From: Halobacteriovoraceae bacterium
Lineage (GTDB): Bacteria; Bdellovibrionota; Bacteriovoracia; Bacteriovoracales; Bacteriovoracaceae
Direction: 5' to 3'
NCBI GenBank assembly: GCA_020635135.1
Contig: JACKAJ010000015.1
Coordinates: 1,054,001-1,118,000 of the forward strand
DNA length: 64,000 bases
Numbering within the stretch: position 1 is the stretch's first letter; each line of letters begins with the position of its first letter. Below, piece by piece: positions 1 to 8,852 of this stretch. Position numbers and translations under genes: made by a program. The notes beneath the pieces are model-generated. The model saw nothing but the letters and a program-made list of their open reading frames with translations, searched no databases and was not told the origin of the DNA.

Positions 1-777
1 AACATTAAAGGAAGAAATAACAACAATCCCTGGAGTATCATCGATAACGAGATCCACCCCACAAATTTGCTCGAAAGCCCGAATGTTTCGACCTTCCCGA
101 CCAATTAGACGCCCTTTAATATCATCTCCTGGCAATTCCACGGAAGAGATGGTTTGTTCAGCCACAAACTCGCCAGCAAAGCGCTGAATAGCAATTCCCA
201 GAATTCTCTTACTTCTTTTTTCCGCTTCGTCTTCAGCTTCTTCTTCAATTTGTTTGATCATTTGAGCGGCATCGAGTTTAGCCTCTTCTGTATAAATATC
301 GATGAGTTCTTTTTTGACGTCGTCCTTGCTCATGCCTGAAACCGAAGAAAGCTTCTGAGTATATTCTTCAATCGCCATGTTGTATTTCACGATACGATCT
401 TCAACCTTTTTTCTCTCTAAAGCTAAATCTTCTTCTTTCTGTCTAATCTTATTATCTTCTTTTTTCTGCTCTTCAATTTTTTGTTCGAGATAAATCTCTT
501 TTTTCGCTAGATCTTTTTCATTTTGACTAAGCTTCTTAGTTTTTTCTCGATACTCTTTTTCAAGAGCATTTCTTTCATCGCGAACAATTGATTTAGCATC
601 TCTATTGGCGTTGGATCGAATTTCACGAGCACGTTCTTTAGCTTTTTTCACAATATCATCAGCTTGATTGGCTAACTTTTTCTTATCTGAAGAAAGTTTT
701 GCAAATAGAATGATCACTCCAATAGCAATTCCCAGTAAAAAGCCAATCGCTGCAACTAGCATCACATTCACTTCCAT
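1..777 (-). CDS. rny: Ribonuclease Y, N-terminal part (cut by window edge)
   Basis: This is the first 259 codons of RNase Y, the membrane-anchored endoribonuclease that starts mRNA decay. The 3' part, with the HD catalytic domain, lies outside the window. The visible protein begins with one membrane segment (about residues 6-26). A long charged coiled coil rich in Lys/Glu follows (about 28-200), then the start of a KH domain with the GREGRNI signature near residue 228. This domain order is specific for RNase Y. The ATG overlaps the stop codon of fthC by one base (TAATG), so the two are probably translationally coupled. The catalytic residues cannot be checked here. Confidence 0.95.
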   Translation of the reverse strand, partial: MEVNVMLVAAIGFLLGIAIGVIILFAKLSSDKKKLANQADDIVKKAKERAREIRSNANRDAKSIVRDERNALEKEYREKTKKLSQNEKDLAKKEIYLEQKIEEQKKEDNKIRQKEEDLALERKKVEDRIVKYNMAIEEYTQKLSSVSGMSKDDVKKELIDIYTEEAKLDAAQMIKQIEEEAEDEAEKRSKRILGIAIQRFAGEFVAEQTISSVELPGDDIKGRLIGREGRNIRAFEQICGVDLVIDDTPGIVVISSFNV

Positions 778-1370
778 TATTTCACTCCTATCGTATTATT
801 TTCATTAATAATATAATTCACAGGACGATCCCAGCTCTCTGGCTCAAATGAATCGACCATATTTTTGGCATAACAAATTCCAATTGTTGTTCCAGAATAA
901 TTTTCCAAATAACGATCAAAGTATCCGCCGCCTCTTCCAATACGGAAGCCTGATTCACTAAAGCTTAATCCAGGTATAAGAAGGACATCCGGAACTATCA
1001 CTTCAGATCGAAATTCAAAGCTTAAATTAGAACCAAGTTGGGGAGGATTATTGAGATCGACTTCTTTTTTAAGGCGATGAAACTCCATAGTATTCGTTTT
1101 TTCTTCAAAAGAAGGAAAACTAATAGCCCCACTCCATTGCCAACCTTGGGCATGTCTTAACCAATCAACTTCATCGCGAAGCGGCCAATAGACGCCTAAA
1201 TTTTGATGGGCAAATTTTTCGATTAAAAGTGAAAATAGCTTTGAGGTAATTTGATGATCGAGATTTTTCTTTTCTTCAATACCGAGACCGCGGGCATATT
1301 TTTTTGCTCGAGTTCGAATTTCAATTTTTCTATCAACGATCGCGTTGTTCATGGCCAAGCATACCTGCAT
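777..1370 (-). CDS. fthC: 5-formyltetrahydrofolate cyclo-ligase
   Basis: The predicted enzyme converts 5-formyl-THF to 5,10-methenyl-THF using ATP, returning inhibitory folate to the one-carbon pool. The protein has 197 residues, normal for the family. The C-terminal signature GRGGGYFDRYL (residues about 145-155) forms the ATP/folate pocket, and a basic N-terminal helix with Arg/Lys matches the family. The ATG at 1370 is preceded by AAAGGTG eight bases upstream, which favours it over the internal ATG at 1352. The gene sits between zapA and rny. The zapA-fthC neighbourhood is common in proteobacteria, where 6S RNA often lies between them, but the 70-base gap here is too short for that RNA. Confidence 0.92.
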   Translation of the reverse strand: MQVCLAMNNAIVDRKIEIRTRAKKYARGLGIEEKKNLDHQITSKLFSLLIEKFAHQNLGVYWPLRDEVDWLRHAQGWQWSGAISFPSFEEKTNTMEFHRLKKEVDLNNPPQLGSNLSFEFRSEVIVPDVLLIPGLSFSESGFRIGRGGGYFDRYLENYSGTTIGICYAKNMVDSFEPESWDRPVNYIINENNTIGVK

Positions 1371-1440
1371 TTAGCTAACACCTTTAAGCTTGAACAACTA
1401 AAGTTTTATTTAGGGATTTTTTCTTAGGGACGCAAATTCT

Positions 1441-1761
1441 TTATTGCTTATTCGCTTCTGAAGGAACAATGCTGAATTTTTCAATAAAACTCATCGCCTC
1501 ATCAACTGAACTTTGCAGTTGATCAATATTATCGCGATATTCCTTTTCAATCTTAAGCTTATCCATGGCTATTTTTAAAGCTACTAAAAGTGCTGTTTGA
1601 GAATCTCCACGGTAACCTTTCGCTGCAGAGATTTCCTCTGTTTCTTTTTGCAAAAGTTGCACGACTTCATCAGCACTTACCGCCTCTCCATCACCTGGGG
1701 AAAAGCGAACTTTATGTCCTAGTATATCAAATTCCTTAACTTCAGTTGTCATTTCTGTCAT
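1441..1761 (-). CDS. zapA: Cell division protein ZapA
   Basis: A 106-residue protein with the ZapA layout: a short N-terminal beta-rich segment (EFDILGHKVRFSPGD) followed by helices that form the dimerising coiled coil, including the DSQTALLVALKIAMDKL segment at about 52-68. ZapA binds FtsZ filaments and stabilises the division ring. The position between ftsY and fthC fits. The start could be Met1 or Met4 (1752); no strong ribosome binding site decides. Sequence conservation in ZapA is low, so the call rests on size, helix pattern and neighbourhood together. Confidence 0.82.
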   Translation of the reverse strand: MTEMTTEVKEFDILGHKVRFSPGDGEAVSADEVVQLLQKETEEISAAKGYRGDSQTALLVALKIAMDKLKIEKEYRDNIDQLQSSVDEAMSFIEKFSIVPSEANKQ

Positions 1762-1802
1762 AGATAAAAAGTAGTTGAAATTTCGTACTTAGTCAATTTT
1801 AT

Positions 1803-2903
1803 TTAGCTCAATAACGCATCCAAATATTCGTTTGTATTGAAAACTTCGAGATCTTCTACATCCTCGCCAACACCAATGTAGGTGATGGGAACTTTGAGTT
1901 TGTCGACAATAGAAATAGCATTACCGGCCTTGGATGAACCATCACATTTCGTAAAGATTAATCCCGTTAAACTTAAGGCCTTGTTAAACTGCTCAGCTTG
2001 TGCAATAGCATTTTGCCCTGTAATGGAATCCACAACTAACAGGACCTGCTGGGGAGCAGTTGAATCGAGTTTACTGAGAACGCGCTTTGTTTTTGAAAGC
2101 TCGTCCATTAAATTTTGTTTAGTATGGAGTCGCCCTGCTGTATCAAGTAGACAATAATCAGCTTCCAGGCTTTGAGCCTTAGCAAGTGTGTCATAAGCAA
2201 CCCCACTGGGGTCATTTCCCTCTTTAGCCTTAATCATCTCAACGCCGGCTCGCTTGCACCAAGTTTCCAGCTGTTCAACAGCGGCGGCTCGAAAAGTATC
2301 ACAAGCCCCGACCACAACTTTTGCGCCTTGGTTTTTAAGTTTTGTGGCAAGCTTTCCAATCGTCGTGGTTTTCCCAGCACCGTTTACACCAACGATCATA
2401 AAAACTTTTAATTTTTTATCGTTAGGATTGTATTTAAAAACTTCACTGTGAACTTCTCTTTGCACGGGATCTAGTTTTTCTTTTAAAAAACTTGCTGTCC
2501 ATGTTTTGAAATGTTCATCATCAATCACATCATCTTTCGCTTCTTTTTTATATTTTTCAATAAGCTCTTCGACCAAATTAGGGCTCATATCAGCGGTATA
2601 GAGCAGCTCTTCAATCTCCTCTACGCTTTCTTCATCCAAGCTTTTACTCATTAATATATTGGCAACTTTTCCCCAAACTTCACTGCGTGACTTGGAAAGT
2701 CCTCGCGAGAGTCTTTCGGCCCAGGAAAGGCTTGGAGCTTTTTCAACTTTTGGCTTTTCTTTAACCGCACTGATTTCATCACTTAATGTTGGCCTTTTCT
2801 TTTCGCTTGAAAAAAGAAAAGTTAATCCGGTGAAAAAGAGAAATAACAGAGATGCAATTCCAGCAAAATCCCCGTTATTCATTGCAGAAAAATCTAAATT
2901 CAT
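1803..2903 (-). CDS. ftsY: Signal recognition particle receptor FtsY
   Basis: FtsY is the GTPase receptor that docks SRP-ribosome complexes at the membrane for co-translational insertion. Of 366 residues, about 16-31 form a true N-terminal membrane segment; E. coli FtsY has an acidic A domain instead. The NG domain follows. Its motifs are GVNGAGKT (172-179), DTFRAAA (202-208), DTAGR (254-258), TKCD (318-321) and a terminal GVGE-DVEDL stretch. The start at 2903 has AAAGG seven bases upstream. The membrane-anchored form is known from several bacterial groups. It lies upstream of zapA in the same direction. Confidence 0.96.
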   Translation of the reverse strand: MNLDFSAMNNGDFAGIASLLFLFFTGLTFLFSSEKKRPTLSDEISAVKEKPKVEKAPSLSWAERLSRGLSKSRSEVWGKVANILMSKSLDEESVEEIEELLYTADMSPNLVEELIEKYKKEAKDDVIDDEHFKTWTASFLKEKLDPVQREVHSEVFKYNPNDKKLKVFMIVGVNGAGKTTTIGKLATKLKNQGAKVVVGACDTFRAAAVEQLETWCKRAGVEMIKAKEGNDPSGVAYDTLAKAQSLEADYCLLDTAGRLHTKQNLMDELSKTKRVLSKLDSTAPQQVLLVVDSITGQNAIAQAEQFNKALSLTGLIFTKCDGSSKAGNAISIVDKLKVPITYIGVGEDVEDLEVFNTNEYLDALLS

Positions 2904-2932
2904 GTTCTAGCCTTTATCAAATGCATTAAAAT

Positions 2933-3526
2933 TTAGAGGACGATATCATAATCTTGAAATAAGTTCCACGCGATACGGGCCGTAGCGCCCCAGAGATAGA
3001 ATTCTTGCATCGAATAATCAGTGGGATAAATTTGCAAGGTCTTCTCGGGCTCCATGGGAAAAAATAGGATTTGAAAGGCTGGATTGCGATCATGATTTAT
3101 ACCGTGGCTCCAATATTTTTTCTCTTGCAATGCCTTCAAGGGATAGAGAAAGGCGTAGTCCCACTCTCCATTGCTCACAACTCCATCGAGGTGCTGTTTT
3201 TCTATGCCAAAGGCAAGGGGTAGAATTTTTCTATTACCAATCGTTTGGATGACAGGCAGATACCCCATAAATTCTAGAAAATTGTGACTGATACTCAGCT
3301 CTTCTTCAAACTCTCGCCTGGCAGCTTGGAGTGGAAGTTCCCCTTCTTTTTTGTTCCCACCTACGAAAGCAATTTGGTTCTTATGCGTTGGCATATTGCG
3401 TGAGCGATGAATAAAAAACAGAGATTTATAGGGTTTCCCTACAAAAAGGCACAGTGCCACACTTTGCCAGGAATCTTCATTTCCTGAATATGTTTGCGAA
3501 AGTTTTTGAGAAAGATTATCCACCAT
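2933..3526 (-). CDS. Nudix hydrolase, NudL/CoA pyrophosphatase type
   Basis: A 197-residue Nudix enzyme. The box runs from Gly57 to Ile79 and keeps E63 and the REFEEE core (71-76), but Ser replaces the usual Gly at 78. Just before it, the segment HRSRNMPTHKNQIAFVGG matches the UPF0035/NudL signature that marks coenzyme A diphosphatases. The likely reaction is cleavage of CoA or a similar nucleotide diphosphate to 3',5'-ADP and phosphopantetheine; the substrate is inferred from that motif only. It ends 30 bases upstream of the ftsY start on the same strand. No clear ribosome binding site is seen before the ATG. Confidence 0.85.
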   Translation of the reverse strand: MVDNLSQKLSQTYSGNEDSWQSVALCLFVGKPYKSLFFIHRSRNMPTHKNQIAFVGGNKKEGELPLQAARREFEEELSISHNFLEFMGYLPVIQTIGNRKILPLAFGIEKQHLDGVVSNGEWDYAFLYPLKALQEKKYWSHGINHDRNPAFQILFFPMEPEKTLQIYPTDYSMQEFYLWGATARIAWNLFQDYDIVL

Positions 3527-3657
3527 AGAATTAATAAGTTAACGCAAATTGTACGAATAAAACAGTGTCTCTCAGGAGCTCTTCTTCTGAATTCTTGAAT
3601 TGAATAGGCAATCATGCTAAGACCTATTTCAGTTTAATAATTTAAAAGGAGAAAATT

Positions 3658-4152
3658 ATGAAATTATTCGCACTCACGTTACTCTTCATTTCAATTTCAA
3701 GTTTCGCTCAATTGGGATCTGTGATCATCGCCGTTAATAATGACATTACTATTCAAGCAACAGACCTTAGTGATTCATTACTCATTGAAGCTCTAAATTT
3801 AAAAGATAATCAAACTTTCGCATCACTGACTAAAGATGATTTTTATCAAGACACTCTTGGTTATTACACTTTTGATAGACTGTGTGGTCTTTCTTTGATC
3901 ACGGCTAGAATAGTTAGTGACGATGAAGTTCTACTTATTTTTGATAATTTCTCCGTGTTAAGATGGAATCTTACTCTTAACAAGGCTGTTGAAATTTACA
4001 CTGATTTTGATCCCAATCTTGCTTATCTTTGTTATGGAATTGCTTCCGGTGTCGATACTTATAAGCAATATATCGAGCTCGATACTCAGAAAAGAGAATT
4101 AACCCTTCACCGCAGACATGATCCTTCTGAATACGTCGTTATCCCTTATTAA
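3658..4152 (+). CDS. Secreted protein of unknown function (164 aa)
   Basis: Not recognised. A signal peptide is evident (MKLFALTLLFISISSFA, cleavage near residue 18). The mature part is mixed alpha/beta, acidic and Asp-rich, with two cysteines (in DRLCGL and LAYLCYG) that could form a disulfide in the periplasm. The start is well supported by AAAAGGAG six bases upstream of the ATG. It is probably monocistronic: it stands alone in its direction after the divergent Nudix gene and is followed by a perfect hairpin at 4168-4192. Confidence 0.75.
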   Translation: MKLFALTLLFISISSFAQLGSVIIAVNNDITIQATDLSDSLLIEALNLKDNQTFASLTKDDFYQDTLGYYTFDRLCGLSLITARIVSDDEVLLIFDNFSVLRWNLTLNKAVEIYTDFDPNLAYLCYGIASGVDTYKQYIELDTQKRELTLHRRHDPSEYVVIPY

Positions 4153-4167
4153 ATTTATCGTTCTATT

Positions 4168-4192
4168 CGAGGTTAGCATTTTGCTAACCTCG
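4168..4192 (+). terminator. Hairpin downstream of the 164-aa secreted protein
   Basis: A perfect ten-base-pair stem, CGAGGTTAGC (4168-4177) with GCTAACCTCG (4183-4192), closes an ATTTT loop 15 bases after the stop codon. No T-tract follows, so it may act as an mRNA 3' stabiliser or weak terminator rather than a canonical intrinsic terminator. The epmA start is only 24 bases further on. Confidence 0.5.
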
Positions 4193-4215
4193 GTATTGAT
4201 TACACTCAATTTAAC

Positions 4216-5148
4216 ATGTCTCAATTAGCCCAAAGATTTGAATTCATAAAACACTTAGAAGATTTTTTTAGAAATCGGGGGTTTCTCTCGCTTCCCACAC
4301 CACCGCTCGTTGAAAATCCTGGCATGGAAGTTCACATTCGCCCTTTTCAAGTTGGAGATCAGTACCTTCACACTTCGCCAGAATTTGCCATTAAAGAAAT
4401 ACTGAGCCTCGATGCAAGTCCCATCTTAAATAAAACTTATAGCTTAAGTTATTGCTTTAGAGACGAGCCAACTTCTCCCATTCATCGCCCACAATTTTTG
4501 ATGTTGGAGTGGTACCGGCGTCATGAAAAATACGATGCTATTATAGAAGATATCGCAAACTTACTTGAATATTTTGCCAATCTCTATCCTCAATCGTTTT
4601 CTGAAAAACCAAAACTCATCATAAAAACGATGAACGAACTTTTTGAAGAATATTTGGGAGTGAGTATTCTTGAATATTCAGAGACTCAAAAGATCAAAGA
4701 GCTTATTGGGCGTCAATTTAAAGATCAAATCACACTCCCTCAGTCTAATTGTCTTTGGGAGGATTATTTTTGGTTGCTGTTCTTAAATTGCATTGAACCA
4801 AAACTTAGTGATTACCCTTTTCTTGTTATTAAAGAATTTCCAGCGCAACTCTCGGCTCTTTCTACCATCAAAGATAGCGACCCCCGAGTTTGCGAACGCT
4901 TTGAATTTTTTATGAACGGCATTGAAATTGCCAATTGCTTTAATGAGCTCACAAATATCAACGAACAAAAAAAACGTTTTGCCGAACAAGCAAGACTAAA
5001 AAAAGAACTCTATCAGCAAACGTTACCAGAACCGACAAAGTTTTATCGTGCTCTAGAGAGAGGTTTGCCCGCTTCTGCAGGAATCGCGCTCGGAGTGGAG
5101 CGCTTTATGGGTCAAATTATTAAAATTGATAATATTTTCTTAGACTAG
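4216..5148 (+). CDS. epmA: Elongation factor P--(R)-beta-lysine ligase (EpmA/GenX)
   Basis: A 310-residue class II lysyl-tRNA synthetase paralogue made of the catalytic core only, without the anticodon-binding domain. That composition defines EpmA (also PoxA/GenX). Motif 2 is FRDEPTSPIHRPQF (81-94), and motif 3 is in the segment GIALGVERFMG (289-299). EpmA attaches beta-lysine to EF-P, which relieves ribosome stalling at polyproline. The first ATG gives an N-terminus several residues shorter than usual and has no visible Shine-Dalgarno sequence, so a non-ATG start slightly upstream (such as the in-frame ATT at 4195-4197) cannot be excluded. Neither epmB (the lysine 2,3-aminomutase) nor efp is in the window. 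Confidence 0.92.
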   Translation: MSQLAQRFEFIKHLEDFFRNRGFLSLPTPPLVENPGMEVHIRPFQVGDQYLHTSPEFAIKEILSLDASPILNKTYSLSYCFRDEPTSPIHRPQFLMLEWYRRHEKYDAIIEDIANLLEYFANLYPQSFSEKPKLIIKTMNELFEEYLGVSILEYSETQKIKELIGRQFKDQITLPQSNCLWEDYFWLLFLNCIEPKLSDYPFLVIKEFPAQLSALSTIKDSDPRVCERFEFFMNGIEIANCFNELTNINEQKKRFAEQARLKKELYQQTLPEPTKFYRALERGLPASAGIALGVERFMGQIIKIDNIFLD

Positions 5149-5162
5149 ATTGTGTTATTAAA

Positions 5163-6509
5163 TTATTTTTTTCTAATCTCTCCCAATGCACTATTAATAA
5201 CTGGCCTAAGTTGATTTAAGATATCCAATGTTTCATTTTCAACTAGTTTTGAAATTGCAGGATGTGCTTCTATCATATCAATATCGTTAATCCAGCGAAA
5301 ATGACCGGTATTAAAGAACTCCCCTGGAACCTGATCAAAGTTTTCAGAGAGCGTTGGAGAAATATGACAAGAAAGGCAATCAGTATTCCCAGGATTTACC
5401 ATTGCTGGATTTGCTCCATGGTCGACTCCATTTTTAAATAACGGTGAACTCTTCTCATCCACAGAGAGAAAATAATTAGATTCCTGTGGATTTGGAATGG
5501 GAAAAGCAAACAACTTATCTCGTTCATGTATAGGATCGGCAATTTCATCAGGAAAAGGTAAAAATGATTTTTCTGTAAATTTTTTGTTTGATAAATTATT
5601 TATTTTTGCCGAAACAGAGGTACTATATTGGTTTTTCACTAACCCTACTATTGAATCGATATAATTTTTACTTAAAAAATTACTTGCTAAGTAACCTACT
5701 TTCATTTCATCGTCATGGGCTAAGTTCGTAAGTGAAAGAATCGATTGTTGGAAAGATTCATCATTTAACGAGGTGGTAGGAATATTAGGAACTACAGCCA
5801 TTTTATGTTTTTCAAAACCAGCATCAAAATCTATATCCACAACTCGAAAGCCCCACTCACTTAAGAATATATTAGATTTCATAGATGCAATACGATGAAT
5901 TTTAGTATTTTGAGTTACAAAAGAATTCAAAAGACTTGAAAACTCTTTTAGATACTCTGAGTTAACATCTGAATCTTCATCTAAATCATTTCTAGGAGCT
6001 AATAAATTATCATCTAAAAAAATAGAAAATTTCTCTCTTAATAAGATTGAATTCACTAAAAATTTCTCAATTTCTTCTTCGCTAATTTTAAATAATATAT
6101 GAGCTGCTAGATCAAATCTAATTTCGCAATCTTGAATAATAAGTCGAAAACTGGGAACTCTCTCAACTGATAGAATTTCAAGTGGAAGTTGAGCTACCAT
6201 TGTTTTTTCGCCTCTTTTAACAACTTTCATAAAGTTAGTCTTAAGAGCTGAGCTTGGATCTATTCTAAGACCGGCAATACAAACTTCTTTCTCTTCAAAG
6301 GTTACCGTCAATTCATTATACTGTTTTTTTGATAAAAAATTTTTGGGATGAGGAAGCTGTTTCATTGCTTTCGCTGGAAACAAAATCGACAAATCATTTA
6401 CTGTTAATTTTACAGCTCCAGAAGATCTACTACTAGCAATCACCTGGTTGATTTGCATGAATAAAACCAAAATCAAGAGCTTAAGAAATGTAATTTTCAT
6501 CTTATTCAT
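5163..6509 (-). CDS. Secreted protein with one CxxCH haem-binding motif (448 aa)
   Basis: Function unknown. It has a signal peptide (about residues 1-25) and a long domain with few cysteines. Near the C-terminus is a single CLSCH motif in the context NTDCLSCHISPTL, as expected for one covalent c-type haem. The first mature segment, VNDLSILFPAK, resembles VNDLAFVYPLK in the protein at 44744-45724, which also ends with a DCxSCHI motif. The two are therefore probably paralogues of a secreted family. Axial methionine or histidine ligands cannot be assigned. The gene is convergent with epmA, with 14 bases between stop codons, and downstream of rimO on the same strand. Confidence 0.72.
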   Translation of the reverse strand: MNKMKITFLKLLILVLFMQINQVIASSRSSGAVKLTVNDLSILFPAKAMKQLPHPKNFLSKKQYNELTVTFEEKEVCIAGLRIDPSSALKTNFMKVVKRGEKTMVAQLPLEILSVERVPSFRLIIQDCEIRFDLAAHILFKISEEEIEKFLVNSILLREKFSIFLDDNLLAPRNDLDEDSDVNSEYLKEFSSLLNSFVTQNTKIHRIASMKSNIFLSEWGFRVVDIDFDAGFEKHKMAVVPNIPTTSLNDESFQQSILSLTNLAHDDEMKVGYLASNFLSKNYIDSIVGLVKNQYSTSVSAKINNLSNKKFTEKSFLPFPDEIADPIHERDKLFAFPIPNPQESNYFLSVDEKSSPLFKNGVDHGANPAMVNPGNTDCLSCHISPTLSENFDQVPGEFFNTGHFRWINDIDMIEAHPAISKLVENETLDILNQLRPVINSALGEIRKK

Positions 6510-6642
6510 TTTATCAATGTATTATTTTTTTTACAGACAATTACGCAGACTTAAATAATTTTCAAACACTGATCATTTACTCTACAATCTTCTTGAGATA
6601 GATCATTACTTTTTTACAGGGTTTTAATTTTAAAGTATACCC

Positions 6643-7989
6643 TCATATTTTGGCAATTAAATCATAATCGAGAGCATCGGTGATTTCGACTTCTACCATG
6701 TCTCCGACCTTCGCTAGCCCGTCATTAATAATCACATGCCCATCGATATCGGGAGCTTGCCCTTGGTGGCGAGCTTGAATGAGCATATCAGTTTCGGGAT
6801 GGGCCCCCTCCACTAAAACTTTCATTCTTTTGCCAATCATGGCCTTTTGTCTTTCGCGAGAAATTTCTTTTTGAATTTCATAAATTTCTTGAAAGCGATT
6901 CTCAATGACTTCTTCGGAAATTTTATCTTTGATATTGTAAGCAGGAGTTCCCTCTTCATCAGAGTATTTAAAAACCCCCAAGTGGTGAAATTTTATTTTT
7001 TGAATCATCTTTTTTAAGAGCTCAAAATCTTCTTCCGTCTCACCAGGAAAACCAACGATTACAGAAGTTCGCAGATAGATATTTGGATTGTATTCTTGTA
7101 ATCGCTCAATTTTTTTCACCATCTCTTCTGTTGTTGTTTTTCTATTCATGCGCCGAAGAACGTCTGTGGAGAAGTGCTGAACTGGCATATCAAGATAATT
7201 ACAAACCTTAGGAGATTGAGCAATTTTTTGCATCACTCTTTCATCCATATCATCTGGATAATAATAAAAAAGTCGAATCCACTCAATGCCTTCCACTTTT
7301 TCGAGTTTACAAATAAGATTATACAAATCGTTTTCTTCACTCAGATCCACTCCATAATCAGAGAGGTCCTGGGAGATGATATTCAATTCCTTCACACCAC
7401 TTTCCGCAAGCTTCTTAGCCTCTGTCACCAAAGAATTCACTGACCGTGATCGCAATTTTCCTCTAAGAGTGGGAATTATACAAAAGGTGCAGTTTCTATT
7501 ACAGCCTTCGGAAATTTTAAACCAGGCCATGTAGCCAGGAGAAGTGTTTACTCTTGGATCAAATTCCGTGTGAATATAGCGAGGAATTTCGACAAAGGAT
7601 TTCTTTTCTAATTTCCCTTCTTCAAAAGCTTTTAGATACTGAGCAACTTTGTGGTACTCGCCTGTACCAATAAAGAGGTCCACTTCCGGCATCCCACTTT
7701 CGAGATCGCCAGAATAGCGCTGGGCCATGCAACCCGACATCACCAAGGCCTTGCATTTCCCGTATTCAGGGTTTTTGTAATCGGCCATATCGAGAACAGA
7801 ATCGATAGATTCCACTTTCGCCGATTCCACAAAGGAGCAAGTATTGACGATAATAACCTCAGCATCAGCAGGGTCTTGTGAGATCTGATAGCCATCAAGC
7901 CCCAGATAGCCCAGCATGACCTGAGAGTCCACCAAGTTCTTTGAGCACCCCAGTGAGGTAAAATAAAGCGTTTTATCAGTAAAATTCAT
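6643..7989 (-). CDS. rimO: Ribosomal protein S12 methylthiotransferase RimO
   Basis: RimO adds a methylthio group to the conserved aspartate of ribosomal protein S12. The 448 residues hold the full family layout. An N-terminal methylthiotransferase domain carries Cys15, Cys51 and Cys87 for the second iron-sulfur cluster. A radical-SAM domain has C163-x3-C167-x2-C170 (in EGCNRNCTFC). A C-terminal TRAM domain ends in ALDYDLIAKI. The start LGCSKNLVDS is typical of RimO rather than MiaB. The Shine-Dalgarno GAGGGG is immediately next to the palindrome at 7996-8068, so the transcript would carry that hairpin directly in front of its ribosome binding site, or start inside it. Confidence 0.96.
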   Translation of the reverse strand: MNFTDKTLYFTSLGCSKNLVDSQVMLGYLGLDGYQISQDPADAEVIIVNTCSFVESAKVESIDSVLDMADYKNPEYGKCKALVMSGCMAQRYSGDLESGMPEVDLFIGTGEYHKVAQYLKAFEEGKLEKKSFVEIPRYIHTEFDPRVNTSPGYMAWFKISEGCNRNCTFCIIPTLRGKLRSRSVNSLVTEAKKLAESGVKELNIISQDLSDYGVDLSEENDLYNLICKLEKVEGIEWIRLFYYYPDDMDERVMQKIAQSPKVCNYLDMPVQHFSTDVLRRMNRKTTTEEMVKKIERLQEYNPNIYLRTSVIVGFPGETEEDFELLKKMIQKIKFHHLGVFKYSDEEGTPAYNIKDKISEEVIENRFQEIYEIQKEISRERQKAMIGKRMKVLVEGAHPETDMLIQARHQGQAPDIDGHVIINDGLAKVGDMVEVEITDALDYDLIAKI

Positions 7990-7995
7990 ATCCCC

Positions 7996-8068
7996 TCAGG
8001 TGCCAGGCTCTTTTCGTTAAACCGGTGCATTTATTGCACCGGTTTAACGAAAAGAGCCTGGCACCTGA
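7996..8068. repeat. Perfect 34-bp palindrome, copy 1 of a dispersed pair
   Basis: Arms at 7996-8029 and 8035-8068 are exact reverse complements over 34 bases, around the loop TTTAT. The core reads GGTGCCAGGCTCTTTTCG then TTAAACCGGTGCA. A diverged second copy lies at 9341-9417. Size, symmetry and the GTGCCAGGC terminus resemble REP/REPIN-like palindromes moved by REP-associated Y1 transposases; no such transposase is in the window. It sits between divergent rimO and the gene at 8207 and touches the rimO ribosome binding site. Confidence 0.85.
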
Positions 8069-8206
8069 AAGCTATAGCATTGATGGTCTAGAAATGGAAA
8101 GCTCTGTAATTTTTTCAGATTTTATTCGAAATTAAGCTTAAAAAATTATATGACAATTTTAGAATTAAAAAGAGAACGACGATCTCGATACTTGCGAAGG
8201 TAAATT

Positions 8207-8815
8207 TTGAGGAAATTAATTTTAAAATCAGTCATTCTTTTTGCGTTCAATCTCTTTGTTACTTTAGTAACTCATGCTCAATCTGGTTTCGCAGTAATGA
8301 TTATTGATATGCACGAGGTTGACATAAATAGCTTTGTTGATGAAGGTAAACTGGCCCTGGATAAGATGCTGGAAAAACAAAACGAGCTAATAATTTGGGC
8401 AAATGATAACTATATTCCAGTCATTTATATCGAATCTGATTGGGGAGGAAAAACAACTGATTCCCTTATTGTTGCGGATGATTACAAATATATTACTAAA
8501 TATACTGCTGGTGCATTTAACGAAGGGACAAGTTCTCTGGAGAAACTAAAACACTATTTAGTCGATAGAAATATTGATTCAATAATATTGGCAGGGATTC
8601 ATGCTTCAGCTTGCGTTGCTGCTAGCGCGAGAGGAGCTCTTGATCAAGGATATAAAGTTTATAGCTCCGCTGATCTAACAGCAAACAATTACCCCGATGG
8701 AAGAACGGATTATCCCATCTCAATTAAAGATACTCTTTTACTTAATAATCAAAAATACAATTTAGATCTTATTGTTTATAGTGATCTAGAATTTCTTCTC
8801 TCTGACCTAAATTGA
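8207..8815 (+). CDS. Secreted isochorismatase-family cysteine hydrolase
   Basis: A 202-residue protein with a signal peptide (about 1-24) and an isochorismatase-like hydrolase fold. Candidate catalytic residues are Asp34 (in IIDMH), Lys98 (in ITKYT) and Cys136 (in HASACVAASARGA), the usual Asp-Lys-Cys triad. Such enzymes cleave amides or ethers (nicotinamide, isochorismate, N-carbamoyl compounds); the substrate is not predictable. A signal peptide is unusual, since most relatives are cytoplasmic, and suggests periplasmic action. The start is TTG at 8207, supported by GAAGG seven bases upstream; no ATG serves as well. It is the first of two genes between the two palindrome copies. Confidence 0.85.
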   Translation: MRKLILKSVILFAFNLFVTLVTHAQSGFAVMIIDMHEVDINSFVDEGKLALDKMLEKQNELIIWANDNYIPVIYIESDWGGKTTDSLIVADDYKYITKYTAGAFNEGTSSLEKLKHYLVDRNIDSIILAGIHASACVAASARGALDQGYKVYSSADLTANNYPDGRTDYPISIKDTLLLNNQKYNLDLIVYSDLEFLLSDLN

Positions 8816-8852
8816 GTTTTAGCTTCAAAATAGTTGCAATAGTACTTGCGAT

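Noticed and set aside
1371..1440. 6S RNA (ssrS) between zapA and fthC
   Set aside because: This is its usual place in proteobacteria, but the gap is only 70 bases and shows no 6S-like double hairpin.
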